Below are positions 51,172-60,331 of a DNA stretch of 64,000 bases, in pieces. Position numbers and translations under genes: made by a program. The stretch comes from Candidatus Tepidifontimicrobium thermophilum (GTDB lineage: Bacteria; Sysuimicrobiota; Sysuimicrobiia; Sysuimicrobiales; Sysuimicrobiaceae): the NCBI GenBank assembly GCA_031296405.1, contig JAVKKH010000002.1, positions 62,001-126,000 of the forward strand. Reading direction: 5' to 3'. The notes beneath the pieces are model-generated. The model was not told where the DNA came from. It saw only the letters and a list, made by a program, of their open reading frames with translations, and searched no databases. The first letter of the stretch is position 1; the number at the start of each line of letters is the position of its first letter.

Positions 51172-52011
51172 TCACTGTCGGAACCCGGCCGGGCTCGTTC
51201 GCAGCTCCTCCAGGAGCCGGCGGAGGTGGCTTCCAGCCTGACGGACCGTTTCTTCAGGGCTCGGACGCTGCAAGCACTCTACCGTGACCCAGCCTGTGTA
51301 ACCCACCGCCGCCAGGATCGCCAGCACGTCCCTAAGGGGGAGGTGCCCCCACCCCGGGGCGAGCCGGTTGCTGTCGCACACGTGTACGTGCGCCAGGACT
51401 CCAGCGGCCCACGCAGTCACGAAGGCTGCCGGTACAGACACGTCCGCAAGGTGCACGTGATACAGGTCCAGCATCAAACGCAGCCCCTCCTCGTTGACCT
51501 GGCGGACCCACGAGATCCCCTCCGAGGTGGTGTTGACCAAGTCCAGCTCATGGTGGTTCACAGGTTCCAGGACCAAGTAAGTCCCCCGGCCCTGCGCGTA
51601 GGTCGCCAGCTCGGCCAGTGCGTCCAGCGCACGGCGCGCTGCCTCGGGGTCCCCGGCCGCGGGACCGCGCAGCCGTCCGACGTTCACCGGCACCCGCAGG
51701 GCGGCCGCGAAGTCGATGATGGCTCGGCTCCGCGCCATCGCCGCCCTCCGTACCTCCCCGTCCCGGGCAGACAGGTACAACCGGTCACGCCCGTAGACTT
51801 CACCCGTGCACACGGCTGCCGCGCTCAGCCCCGCATCCCCGAGCTGTCCCGCCAACCGCACCGGGTCCAGCCGCCCAGGGTCCACCACGTACAGTTCCAC
51901 CCCCTCGAACCCGGCCGCCCGCACCCTCTCCAGGACAGCCTCCAGCGGCCCGCACCACGCCAAGGGCGGGGCGCCGCCGTCGGGAGCCGCTACGGCGTAC
52001 GCGAGGCGCAT
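51172..52011 (-). CDS. Sugar phosphate isomerase/epimerase-like TIM-barrel protein
   Basis: 279 residues of the AP-endonuclease-2/IolE fold. Metal ligands are visible as Glu in VLEPVNHHELDLVN, Asp/His in LMLDLYHVHLAD, His in AHVHVCDSNR and a final Glu in VTVECLQRP. Substrate unknown; part of the LacI island, at the end of the cupin-tctCBA operon, with AGGAGGGGG before the ATG. Confidence 0.86.
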   Translation of the reverse strand: MRLAYAVAAPDGGAPPLAWCGPLEAVLERVRAAGFEGVELYVVDPGRLDPVRLAGQLGDAGLSAAAVCTGEVYGRDRLYLSARDGEVRRAAMARSRAIIDFAAALRVPVNVGRLRGPAAGDPEAARRALDALAELATYAQGRGTYLVLEPVNHHELDLVNTTSEGISWVRQVNEEGLRLMLDLYHVHLADVSVPAAFVTAWAAGVLAHVHVCDSNRLAPGWGHLPLRDVLAILAAVGYTGWVTVECLQRPSPEETVRQAGSHLRRLLEELRTSPAGFRQ

Positions 52012-52013
52012 CC

Positions 52014-53537
52014 CTAACCCCCTCCTGTCGAGAGGGACGCTTCCCCGCGTGCCCCGCGTCGCAGGACCCGCGACGTCACCAGCGTCCGGCCGACGACCGT
52101 GAAGACGATGAGGCTCACCAGGATCGCGGAGATCGGCCGTGTGAAGAACGGTGCCGGATCACCGCCCCCCAGGGACAGCCCGCGACGCAGGTTGTCGTCG
52201 GCCATCGGCCCCAGGATGAATCCCAGAACAAGCGGCGCCACCGGGAACCCGGCCTCCCTCAGGGCAAACCCCAGCAGGCCGAACCCCAACATCACCCAAA
52301 CGTCGAAGATTCGACCGGAAATGGCGAAGCTGCCCACCACGCACAGCACGTAGACCACGGGCATCAGCGCTTCCCGTGGGATCAACAGGATCCGGACCAT
52401 AGGGCGCACCAGGGTCAGGCTGAGCACGAACACGGCCAGCGTCGCCAGAAGGAACAGCGCCACCACCTGCCACACGGTCTCCGGGTGCTGGAGCACCAAC
52501 AGCGGGCCCGGTTTCAGCCCGTGGATCGTGAGGGCGGCGAGCAGCACAGCAGCCGGCGCGCTTCCCGGTACCCCGAGCGTCAGAACCGGAACGCACGCAC
52601 CCCCGATACACGCGTTGTCCCCCGTCTCTGCCGCGATCAGTCCCTCGATGGATCCCTTGCCGAACAGCTGCGGGCTCCGGCTCGTCCTGCGGGCCACGTC
52701 GTAGGAAACCCACGAAGCGATATCCTCACCGACCCCCGGGATGATCCCCACGAACGTCCCGATGAGTCCGGACCTCAGGATGTGCCATCGGTGCCGAAAC
52801 ACTTCCTTGAAACGCGGCAGGACCCGGTCCAGCCGCGTGTGCACCACCGCGCGCTCACTCCGCCGCAGAACTGTCAGGATCTCTGACATCCCGTACGCAC
52901 CCACCAGGACCGGGATCAGCGCGAACCCCCCCTGAAGTTCCACCCGGCCTAGGGTGAACCGGGGATAGGCGTGGATCCCGTCCTGGCCGACGGTGGCCAG
53001 CAGGAGCCCCAGGGTCCCGGCCATCCACCCCTTCAGGGAGTCCTGCCCGCCGGTCAGGCTCCCGGCGATCACGACGCCGAACACCGCAAGCCAGAAGAAC
53101 TCCCACGTACCGAACTGGAGGGCCACCTGACCCAAGAGCGGCGCGAACAGGGCCAGCATGGCGACGCCAAACAGGGTCCCCAGGGTAGAAGCCGTCACCG
53201 AAAGCCCGATGGCCTCTGCCGCGCGGCCCTGCATCGCCAGCGGGAACCCGTCGAGGCACACCGCGGCCTGAGCTGGAGTCCCTGGGATGTTGAGGAGGAC
53301 CGCAGACCGGCTTCCCCCCGTGATCGCACCCACGTACGCTCCCAGCAGCACTGCTACCGCTTGACTTGCCGGCAGCGAGAAGGTCAGGCCAGTCAGCAGC
53401 GACATGGCCATGGTGGCGGTCAACCCCGGCAGCATGCCAAAGACGATGCCCACCTGGGCGCCGACGACCACCAGCAAGACCGTCACAGGGTCCGTGGCCA
53501 GCCGCGCCAGTTCCGACAGGAACGCGAGCGCGTTCAT
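52014..53537 (-). CDS. tctA: Tripartite tricarboxylate transporter large membrane subunit
   Basis: 507 residues, about 12 membrane segments with TctA blocks GMLPGLTATMAMSLL, YVGAITGGSRSAVLLNIPGTP and ETGDNACIGGACVPVLTLGVPGS. Forms the sodium- or proton-driven carrier for a carboxylate delivered by the TctC binding protein. ATG overlaps the tctB stop (ATGA). Confidence 0.94.
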   Translation of the reverse strand: MNALAFLSELARLATDPVTVLLVVVGAQVGIVFGMLPGLTATMAMSLLTGLTFSLPASQAVAVLLGAYVGAITGGSRSAVLLNIPGTPAQAAVCLDGFPLAMQGRAAEAIGLSVTASTLGTLFGVAMLALFAPLLGQVALQFGTWEFFWLAVFGVVIAGSLTGGQDSLKGWMAGTLGLLLATVGQDGIHAYPRFTLGRVELQGGFALIPVLVGAYGMSEILTVLRRSERAVVHTRLDRVLPRFKEVFRHRWHILRSGLIGTFVGIIPGVGEDIASWVSYDVARRTSRSPQLFGKGSIEGLIAAETGDNACIGGACVPVLTLGVPGSAPAAVLLAALTIHGLKPGPLLVLQHPETVWQVVALFLLATLAVFVLSLTLVRPMVRILLIPREALMPVVYVLCVVGSFAISGRIFDVWVMLGFGLLGFALREAGFPVAPLVLGFILGPMADDNLRRGLSLGGGDPAPFFTRPISAILVSLIVFTVVGRTLVTSRVLRRGARGEASLSTGGG

Positions 53538-54016
53538 GGCAGCGGCACGAAAAACAGCCGGCCGAATACCAGAACGACCGCGACCGCAGTCAGCACCGCC
53601 AGAACGGCCGCCCGGGGTGGGTCCGTCCCTCGGAAGGCCACCGTCATGGCGAACACCAGCGCCGCCACCAGCACCCCGAAGGGCAGCCGCCCCATGAGAG
53701 CCACAAACGCCACGCAGAAGGCCAAGGCCACCAGGACGCGTCCTGCGCCCCACGAGCGGGCCCCCTCGAGCCCATTCGATCCACGGATCCCTCTTCCCAG
53801 CCCCGGTAAAGACCTCGCCAGGAGGAGCAGCGACTGGAGCAAGAGGCCAGCCGCCAGCAGGGAAGGTGTCAGACCCGGGGAGTCGTACCAGGCCCACAGG
53901 GCCGTGGGAGTGGGGATGTCCAGCGCGGCCTTGAGGAACCCCAGAGCCACCCCTGCCAGTCCGGCGGCAGCAGCCGCGTCTGCAAGGGAAGCCCGCGTCG
54001 GCCGCCCTCCCGTCAC
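53534..54016 (-). CDS. tctB: Tripartite tricarboxylate transporter small membrane subunit
   Basis: 160 residues with four hydrophobic helices (GLAGVALGFLKAALD; LTPSLLAAGLLLQSLLLLA; VLVALAFCVAFVALMGRL; AVLAVLTAVAVVLVFG). Length and position between tctC and tctA identify TctB although sequence conservation in the family is low. Confidence 0.87.
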   Translation of the reverse strand: MTGGRPTRASLADAAAAAGLAGVALGFLKAALDIPTPTALWAWYDSPGLTPSLLAAGLLLQSLLLLARSLPGLGRGIRGSNGLEGARSWGAGRVLVALAFCVAFVALMGRLPFGVLVAALVFAMTVAFRGTDPPRAAVLAVLTAVAVVLVFGRLFFVPLP

Positions 54017-54032
54017 ATCCGCCTCCCGCCCT

Positions 54033-55034
54033 TCAAGGTCTGGGAATCCCCAGCTCCGTAGGCGACTTTTTCGCCAGCCCCGCCTCGAACAGCGTCCAGG
54101 CCACCCGCCGCGCTTTCTGCTCGGTGACTTCCGTAGCCTGTCGGCCCGACAGGCTCACCGCCACCACTCCGTTCTGGCGCGCAAACAGACGCACCGCGGG
54201 AGCTTCCGAGGCGGGGCGGAAAGCGGCTTCCACCGTTGCGACGACGTCGGCCGGCATGTCTTTCGGCAGCATCAGCCCGAAGTACGAACCGGTCTCCGGG
54301 AAGTTAGGTAGCACCTGGGTGATGGGAGGAATCACCCCGTACCCCTCCATGGTCAGCGGACTACGGGACATCACCGCGAGTGCCCGGAGACGCCCTGCCC
54401 GGAGCATCTCCGCTACTTCCATGGAAAGTTGCATGACCGCTTCCACCTCACCCTGGACCGCCGCCACCACCGCGGGTGCGCCCCCCGCGTACGCCACGTG
54501 GCGGTAGGTAGCGCCCACAGCGAGCCGGAACGTCTCCGCCCCCAGGTGCCCAGAGCTGCCCGCGCCAGCGGAGGAAACGCGAATGGCCCCGGGTCGAGCC
54601 CGCATGGCGTCTGCCAGGTCCCTGGCGGTCCGGAATGGCGAGTTGGCCGGAACGGCGATGACGTTGGGGGCATACAGCACGTAGAAGTACAGCCAGTCAC
54701 GGTGGGTGACCTCCAGCTGACCGAGTACAGGGTAGCTGATGACCGCCGTGCTGGAGTTCGCTGCCCACGTGTAACCGTCCCGCGGCCGGTCCCAGGCTTC
54801 CTTCATCCCGATAGCCCCGCCGGCCCCCGGTGTGTTCACGATCACGATCCGTTGCCCGAGGAAGCGTTCCATCTGGCTGGCGAGTACCCGCGCCGTCATG
54901 TCTGTGGAGCCGCCGGCGGGCCAGGGCACGATGACCGTAACAGGACGGGCCGGTCGCCAGCCCGGGGCCGCGTAGGCCAGCCCCGCGGTGGCCAGCAGGG
55001 CTACGACCAGCAAGAGAACCGACCGCTTCCTCAT
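54033..55034 (-). CDS. tctC: Tripartite tricarboxylate transporter substrate-binding protein
   Basis: 333-residue Bug/TctC binding protein. Signal peptide 1-22 (LLLVVALLATAGLAYA); VTVIVPWPAGGSTDMTARVLA and VNTPGAGGAIGMKEA are the ligand loops, YAGGAPAVVAAVQGEVEAVM the hinge. Carboxylate specificity cannot be read. ATG overlaps the cupin stop (ATGA). Confidence 0.93.
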   Translation of the reverse strand: MRKRSVLLLVVALLATAGLAYAAPGWRPARPVTVIVPWPAGGSTDMTARVLASQMERFLGQRIVIVNTPGAGGAIGMKEAWDRPRDGYTWAANSSTAVISYPVLGQLEVTHRDWLYFYVLYAPNVIAVPANSPFRTARDLADAMRARPGAIRVSSAGAGSSGHLGAETFRLAVGATYRHVAYAGGAPAVVAAVQGEVEAVMQLSMEVAEMLRAGRLRALAVMSRSPLTMEGYGVIPPITQVLPNFPETGSYFGLMLPKDMPADVVATVEAAFRPASEAPAVRLFARQNGVVAVSLSGRQATEVTEQKARRVAWTLFEAGLAKKSPTELGIPRP

Positions 55035-55423
55035 GTCCTCGTTCCTCCTTCCTGTCGTTCTTCACTCCAGTGGGAGACCAACGTGGCCGGTGAGTACACG
55101 AACAGCAGGATCACGTCCTCCTCCCCCGCGTTCGTCAGCCCGTGCGGAACGTTGGGCGGCAGGTAGACCGCGGTGCCCTCCGACACCTCAAACGTCTCGT
55201 CCCCGACCGTCATGCGGGCTCGACCCTTCAGGACCAGGTAGACCTCCTCGTTCTCGTGGGCGTGTCGGGGGATTCCGCCACCGGGGTAGATCTGGCTCTG
55301 GCCCATGACGAAGTTCCGTGTGGGTAGTCCTGCCACGCCCGCGAAGACACGCGTCCGACGGCCCGCGGGGAACTCCCACCCCTCCACGTCCACCACCCGG
55401 ATCCGCGCGGGCTTCAGTTCCAA
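55031..55423 (-). CDS. Cupin-domain protein
   Basis: 130-residue single cupin. Motif 1 is PRHAHENEEVYLVLKG (His, His, Glu ligands) and motif 2 is PPNVPHGLTNAG (His). First gene of the cupin-tctCBA-isomerase operon; probably a small isomerase or a sensor for the transported acid. TTG 55423 is chosen since GGGGAGG lies 6 bases upstream; an upstream TTG would place that sequence inside the gene. A perfect 16-base palindrome lies 29 bases upstream. Confidence 0.86.
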   Translation of the reverse strand: MELKPARIRVVDVEGWEFPAGRRTRVFAGVAGLPTRNFVMGQSQIYPGGGIPRHAHENEEVYLVLKGRARMTVGDETFEVSEGTAVYLPPNVPHGLTNAGEEDVILLFVYSPATLVSHWSEERQEGGTRT

Positions 55424-55451
55424 GCGGCACCTCCCCGACAACCCCGGTTCT

Positions 55452-55467
55452 TAGAAAGCGCTTTCTA
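55452..55467. promoter_or_regulatory. Perfect 16-base LacI-type operator
   Basis: TAGAAAGCGCTTTCTA is completely self-complementary and contains the GAAAGCGCTTTC core typical of LacI/CcpA-family sites. It precedes the cupin-tct operon; a degenerate copy overlaps the LacI start codon. Confidence 0.75.
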
Positions 55468-55505
55468 CAACCCGTCTGGGATTCCTGCCTCTCGGCCCCG
55501 GAACT

Positions 55506-56960
55506 TCAGGCAGGCTTCCACCGGAGGTCCGGGGAGCGGGCCGCCCGCACCTCGTCCAGCCGGCCTACCGCGGTGGTGTGGGGGGCGGTGCGCACCTTCT
55601 CCGGATCCTCCTGGCACTCCCGGTCGATGGCCACCATGGCGTCCACGAACGCGTCCAGCGTCTGCAGGCTCTCCGTTTCCGTGGGCTCGATCATGATGGC
55701 CTCTTCCACGATCAAGGGGAAGTACACGGTGGGGGCGTGAAACCCGTAGTCCAGGAGACGCTTGGCGATATCCCGGGTGGTGACCCCGTCCCTCCGCTTC
55801 TGCCGTACGCCCGACGCTACGAACTCGTGTTTGCAGATCCGGTCGTAGGGGATCTCGTAGTACGGTGCCAGCCGGACGCGCAGGTAGTTGGCGTGCAGGA
55901 CCGCGTGTTCTGCCACCGCCCGCAGCCCCTCGGCTCCCACGGTCCGGAGGTACGCGTACGCCCGTACGAGGTTCGCGAAGTTCCCGTAGAAGGCCCGCAC
56001 CCGGCCCACGGACTGCGGCCGGTCGAAGTCCAGCCGGTAGCGATCCCCTTCCCGGACCACCACGGGGACAGGCAGGAAGGGTTCCAGGTGGGACTTCACC
56101 GCCACCACCCCGGCTCCAGGACCGCCGCCGCCGTGCGGGGTAGAGAAGGTCTTGTGCAGGTTCATGTGCATCACGTCGAACCCCTGGTCACCGGGCCGGG
56201 TGATCCCCACCATGGCGTTGAAGTTGGCCCCGTCCAGGTACATCTGCGCGCCCGCTGCGTGCACGCGCTCCGCGATCCGGTCCACCTGCTCTTCAAACAG
56301 CCCGAGGGTGTTGGGGTTGGTCAGCATCACCGCCGCGGTGCGCTCGTCCAGGTGTTCCTCCAGGGCCACCAGGTCCAGATTGCCCCGGGCGTCGGACCGC
56401 ACGGTGACCACCTCGTAGCCCACCATGGCTGCGGTGGCCGGGTTGGTGCCGTGCGCGGAGTCCGGAACGATGACCCGGGTGCGCTTCTCGCCCCGGGAAG
56501 CGAAGTAGGCACGGATCACCAGCAGGCCCACCAGCTCACCGTGGGCCCCGGCTGCGGGCTGGAAGGTCACCGCGTCCATCCCCGCCAGCTCCCGCAGCTC
56601 CTCCCCGAGTTCCCACAGCAGCTGCAGCGCGCCCTGGGCGAGCTCCTCGGGCGTGTAGGGATGGAGGCGGGCAAAGCCCGGAAGCCGCGCCACCTCCTCG
56701 TGCAGCTTGGGGTTGTACTTCATGGTGCAGGAGCCCAGCGGGTAGAACCCCTCGTCGATGGAGAAGTTGCGGTGGCTGAGCCGGGTGTAGTGGCGGACCA
56801 CGTCCAGCTCGCTCACCTCCGGGAGCGCGGGCGGGCGCCTCCGCAAGGCCTGCTGCGGGACGAGCTCCTCCAGGGGTCGGGCGGGCACGTCCGGATCCGG
56901 CAACCCGAACCCGCGACGGCCCGACACGCTCTGCTCGAAGATCAAGGGGAAGTCCCTCAC
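55506..56960 (-). CDS. gcvPB: Glycine dehydrogenase (decarboxylating) subunit 2
   Basis: 484-residue beta subunit of the split P-protein. [42 protein letters not shown] and the PLP-binding Lys270 in [16 protein letters not shown] are intact. Catalyses glycine decarboxylation and transfer of the aminomethyl group to lipoyl-GcvH. GTG overlaps the gcvPA stop (GTGA). Last gene of the glycine cleavage operon. Confidence 0.95.
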   Translation of the reverse strand: MRDFPLIFEQSVSGRRGFGLPDPDVPARPLEELVPQQALRRRPPALPEVSELDVVRHYTRLSHRNFSIDEGFYPLGSCTMKYNPKLHEEVARLPGFARLHPYTPEELAQGALQLLWELGEELRELAGMDAVTFQPAAGAHGELVGLLVIRAYFASRGEKRTRVIVPDSAHGTNPATAAMVGYEVVTVRSDARGNLDLVALEEHLDERTAAVMLTNPNTLGLFEEQVDRIAERVHAAGAQMYLDGANFNAMVGITRPGDQGFDVMHMNLHKTFSTPHGGGGPGAGVVAVKSHLEPFLPVPVVVREGDRYRLDFDRPQSVGRVRAFYGNFANLVRAYAYLRTVGAEGLRAVAEHAVLHANYLRVRLAPYYEIPYDRICKHEFVASGVRQKRRDGVTTRDIAKRLLDYGFHAPTVYFPLIVEEAIMIEPTETESLQTLDAFVDAMVAIDRECQEDPEKVRTAPHTTAVGRLDEVRAARSPDLRWKPA

Positions 56961-58330
56961 AGCACCCGACCTCCCACCGCCTGCCGCCCGCGCCGGCAGG
57001 CGCGCTCCAGGGCCTCCACGAACCGGTCCATCTCCTCCCGGGTCCGGGTCTCCGTGACGGCCACCAGCAGGCAGTCCCGCATGCCCCGGTAAAACCTGCC
57101 TAGCGGCAGGCCGGCCAAGAAGCCCTCGCGGATCAGGGCCCGGACGAGAGCCTCCGCGGGCCTGGGCGTCCGCACCACGAACTCGTGGAATGTGGGCGCG
57201 CGGAACGGCAGCTGGAAGCCTGGCAGCTCCGCCACCCGGGACTTCAAGTAGTCCGCCTTGCGCAGGCACAGCTCCGCCACCTGCCGGACCCCCTGAGGGC
57301 CCAGCAGGCTCAGGTACACCGCCGCCGCCAGCGCGTTGAGGGCCTCGTTGGTGCAGATGTTGCTGGTGGCCTTTTCCCGCCGGATGTGCTGCTCGCGGGT
57401 CTGGAGGGTCAGCACAAAGCCCCGGCGGCCGTGACGGTCCACGGTGGCGCCCACCAGACGCCCCGGCATGCGCCGCACGAACTCCTGCCGGGTGGCAATG
57501 ATCCCCAGGTACGGACCGCCGAAGTTCAACGGGTTCCCCAGCGGCTGGCCCTCCGCGGCGATGATGTCCGCCCCGAGAGCTCCCGGCGGCTCCAGCAGGC
57601 CAAACGCCAGGGGGTCTGAGCAGGCCACCACCAGGAGAGCGCCCGCCCCGTGCGCGGCCTCCGCCCAGCCGCGCACGTCCTCCAGGCAGCCGAAGAAGTT
57701 GGGGTGCTGGACCACCACGGCCGCGGTACGCCCGTTCAGCTCCCGCGGGCCCGGCGGCGTGGTGCCTGCCTCGTGCGGCAGCTCCACCACCCGGATCCCC
57801 AGCGGCTCGGTGTACGTGCGCAGCACCTGCCGGTACTCCGGGTGGACCGCCCGGCTCACCACCACCCGGTCCCGTTTCGTGAGGTCCCGCGCCATCACCG
57901 CGGCTTCGCCGAGGGCGGAGGCCCCGTCGTACATGGAGGCGTTCGCGACCTCCATCCCCAGCAGCTCGCACACCATGGTCTGGTACTCATAGGTCGCCTG
58001 CAGCTCGCCCTGCATGATCTCGGCCTGGTAGGGGGTGTAAGCGGTCAGGAACTCGCCCCGGCCGACCAGCTGCCACACCGCGGGCGGCACGAAGTGGTCG
58101 TAGGCCCCCGCGCCCACAAAGCAGGTCAGGCGGTCCGCGTGCGCGTTCCGGTTCGCCAGGGCACCCAGGTACCGGAGCACCTCCGGGTCGCTGAGGGCGG
58201 GCCGCAGGCGCAGGGGCCGGCGCAGCCGGACGCTGTCGGGGACGTCCGCGAACAGGTCCTCCACGGAGCGGACGCCGATCAGCCGCAGCATGTACTCGCG
58301 CTCTTCCGGGGTCGTGGGAATGTAGCGCAC
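56957..58330 (-). CDS. gcvPA: Glycine dehydrogenase (decarboxylating) subunit 1
   Basis: 457-residue alpha subunit of the split P-protein. [52 protein letters not shown] and [10 protein letters not shown] are family blocks. GTG start directly follows the gcvH stop with GGGGAGG upstream. The split gcvPA/gcvPB organisation is typical of Firmicutes, Thermotogae and archaea rather than Proteobacteria. Confidence 0.95.
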   Translation of the reverse strand: MRYIPTTPEEREYMLRLIGVRSVEDLFADVPDSVRLRRPLRLRPALSDPEVLRYLGALANRNAHADRLTCFVGAGAYDHFVPPAVWQLVGRGEFLTAYTPYQAEIMQGELQATYEYQTMVCELLGMEVANASMYDGASALGEAAVMARDLTKRDRVVVSRAVHPEYRQVLRTYTEPLGIRVVELPHEAGTTPPGPRELNGRTAAVVVQHPNFFGCLEDVRGWAEAAHGAGALLVVACSDPLAFGLLEPPGALGADIIAAEGQPLGNPLNFGGPYLGIIATRQEFVRRMPGRLVGATVDRHGRRGFVLTLQTREQHIRREKATSNICTNEALNALAAAVYLSLLGPQGVRQVAELCLRKADYLKSRVAELPGFQLPFRAPTFHEFVVRTPRPAEALVRALIREGFLAGLPLGRFYRGMRDCLLVAVTETRTREEMDRFVEALERACRRGRQAVGGRVL

Positions 58331-58711
58331 CTAAGCCTCCCCGATGTGCTGGCGGTACGCCTGGGCGTCCATGAGCCGGTCCAGCTCGGAGGGGTCGGTG
58401 GCTTCCACCACGATCATCCACCCCTCGCCGTGGGGGTCCTCGTTCACCAGCTCGGGGTGGTCCCGCAGCCGCTCGTTGACCTCCACCACCCGCCCGGAGA
58501 CCGGCGCGTACAGCTCGCTGGCCGCCTTCACAGACTCCACCACCCCGAAGGGCTGCATGAAACGCACCTCCGAGCCCACCTGGGGCAGCTCCACGTACAC
58601 CACGTCCGTGAGCCGGTCTGCGGCAAACCGGGTGATCCCCACCCGCACCCTGCCGTTCTCTCTCTTCGCCCACTCGTGCTCGGTGCTGTAGCGGTAGTCC
58701 TCCGGATACAC
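58331..58711 (-). CDS. gcvH: Glycine cleavage system H protein
   Basis: 126-residue lipoyl carrier; the lipoylated Lys62 is in VVESVKAASELYAPV. EHEWAK and GITRFAADRLTDVVYVELP are canonical. Shuttles the methylamine group between the P and T proteins. GGGAGG precedes the GTG. Confidence 0.96.
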   Translation of the reverse strand: MYPEDYRYSTEHEWAKRENGRVRVGITRFAADRLTDVVYVELPQVGSEVRFMQPFGVVESVKAASELYAPVSGRVVEVNERLRDHPELVNEDPHGEGWMIVVEATDPSELDRLMDAQAYRQHIGEA

Positions 58712-58750
58712 GTCTGCCTCCCTCCCTGCAACTTCCGCCCGACAGCCCCA

Positions 58751-60331
58751 CTATATCCCACCGCCCGAAGCCCTCCGGTAAAAGGGCAGGCTGGCCACCT
58801 CTGCGCCGACCCGCTGGCCCCTCACCTCCACCTCCACCCGCGTGCCGGCCGCAGCCAGCTCCGCGGGGAGGTAGGCGAGGGCGATGCTGCGCTGCACCCA
58901 CGGGCCGAACGTGCCGCTGGTCACCCGCCCGACCACCTCCCCGTCCCGGAGGACCGCGCAGCCCGACCGCGCAATGGCCCTCCCCTCCAGCACGAGCCCG
59001 CACAGACGCCGCCGCACCCCCTCGGCTTTCTGCCGGCGCAGGGCGTCGGCGCCCACGAACTCCCGGCCCTCCAGCTTCACGGTCCAGCCCAGCCCGGCCT
59101 CCAGCGGCGTGGTGGACTCATCCATGTCCTGGCCGTACAGCAGGTAGCCCGCCTCCAGCCGCAGGGTGTCGCGGGCGCCCAGCCCGCAGGGGGTTGCCCC
59201 CAGGTCCACCAGGGCGTCCCACACCGGAAGGGCGTCGAGCCAGTCCGTGAGGATTTCGAAACCGTCCTCGCCCGTATACCCGGTCCGCGACACCACAGCC
59301 CGGACCCCGGCCACCCCGATTGGCGGCGTCAGGCGGAAGCGCGGCAGGCTGGACAGGTCGAACTCGGTGAGGCGCTGCAGCAGCTCCTGGGCCCTCGGGC
59401 CCTGCAGCGCCACCAGTGAGGTGAAGAAGGAGACGTCCCGGACGCGGCAGTCCCGCGCGTGGTCCCGTACCCACTGGCTGTCCTGCTCCCGCCGGCTGGC
59501 GTTCACCACCAGCAGGTACCGGTCCTCGCCCAGCCGACACACCACCAGGTCGTCCAGCACCCCGCCGTTCGGGCCGCACATGGGCGTGTACAGGGCCTGG
59601 CCCACTGCAAGCCGCCGGGGATCGTTGCACAACAGTCGGTCGAGGGTCGAAAGCGCGCCGGGCCCCCAGATGCGGACCTCGCCCATGTGGGAGACGTCGA
59701 ACAGCCCTGCCGTGGTCCGGACTGCGCGGTGTTCCGCCACGATCCCCCCGTACTGCACAGGCATCTCCCAGCCCGCGAACGGCACCATGCGCGCCCCGAG
59801 CTGCACGTGCCGTCGGTACAGGGCCGTACGGAGCAGCCGCTGCCGCGGAACTTCGACCCCGCGCCGCGCCGCCCACGCCCGCAACCGCTCCGTGTGCGAG
59901 ACGTAGTCCTGCGCCAGCGCGCCAGCAGTCCGCAGCACGGTCACGGGCCGGTCCCGGTGTCGGACCCCGAAGTCCCGGTCCCACAGCTCCGGGGCTAGCG
60001 AGGTCAAAAACGCCAGCAGCTCCGCCAGAGAGGCCTCTAGCTCGGCCAGAAGCGCGCGCCGGTCCAGTCCGCCCCACCGCGCCACCGACTCCGCGTTCAG
60101 CTCCGCGTAGTCCTGCTGGGCCTGGGGGAGGTAGGAGGGCGCCTGCCCCCGGACCAACTGTTGGAGGCCACGGGCCACGTGGTGGTTCCAGCCCACGAGG
60201 TGTGCGGCCACGTCCAGCGGGGTCCACCGCTCCAGGGGCTCCCGCAGAAGCCCGTCCGGCAGGGCCTCCAGCAGCCTTCCCAGCTCGGCCGCGGCCTCCC
60301 TCAGCCGGTCCAGCACCTCGTCACGGTCCAC
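58751..60331 (-). CDS. gcvT: DinB-like domain fused to aminomethyltransferase (GcvT)
   Basis: 526 residues. Residues about 165-526 are a complete GcvT (ALYRRHVQLGARMVPFAGWEMP, GLFDVSHMGE, CNDPRRL, SRTGYTGEDGFEI, YGQDMDESTTPLEAG), the tetrahydrofolate-dependent step of glycine cleavage. Residues 1-160 are an added DinB/DfsB-like four-helix domain (RWTPLDVAAHLVGWNHHVARG; YVSHTERLRAW) with His positions that fit metal ligands. No stop lies between them and no good start with a ribosome binding site is present at the domain junction, so a fusion is real in this sequence. GTG follows GGAGG at 6 bases and overlaps the phosphoribosyltransferase stop. Confidence 0.9.
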   Translation of the reverse strand: MDRDEVLDRLREAAAELGRLLEALPDGLLREPLERWTPLDVAAHLVGWNHHVARGLQQLVRGQAPSYLPQAQQDYAELNAESVARWGGLDRRALLAELEASLAELLAFLTSLAPELWDRDFGVRHRDRPVTVLRTAGALAQDYVSHTERLRAWAARRGVEVPRQRLLRTALYRRHVQLGARMVPFAGWEMPVQYGGIVAEHRAVRTTAGLFDVSHMGEVRIWGPGALSTLDRLLCNDPRRLAVGQALYTPMCGPNGGVLDDLVVCRLGEDRYLLVVNASRREQDSQWVRDHARDCRVRDVSFFTSLVALQGPRAQELLQRLTEFDLSSLPRFRLTPPIGVAGVRAVVSRTGYTGEDGFEILTDWLDALPVWDALVDLGATPCGLGARDTLRLEAGYLLYGQDMDESTTPLEAGLGWTVKLEGREFVGADALRRQKAEGVRRRLCGLVLEGRAIARSGCAVLRDGEVVGRVTSGTFGPWVQRSIALAYLPAELAAAGTRVEVEVRGQRVGAEVASLPFYRRASGGGI

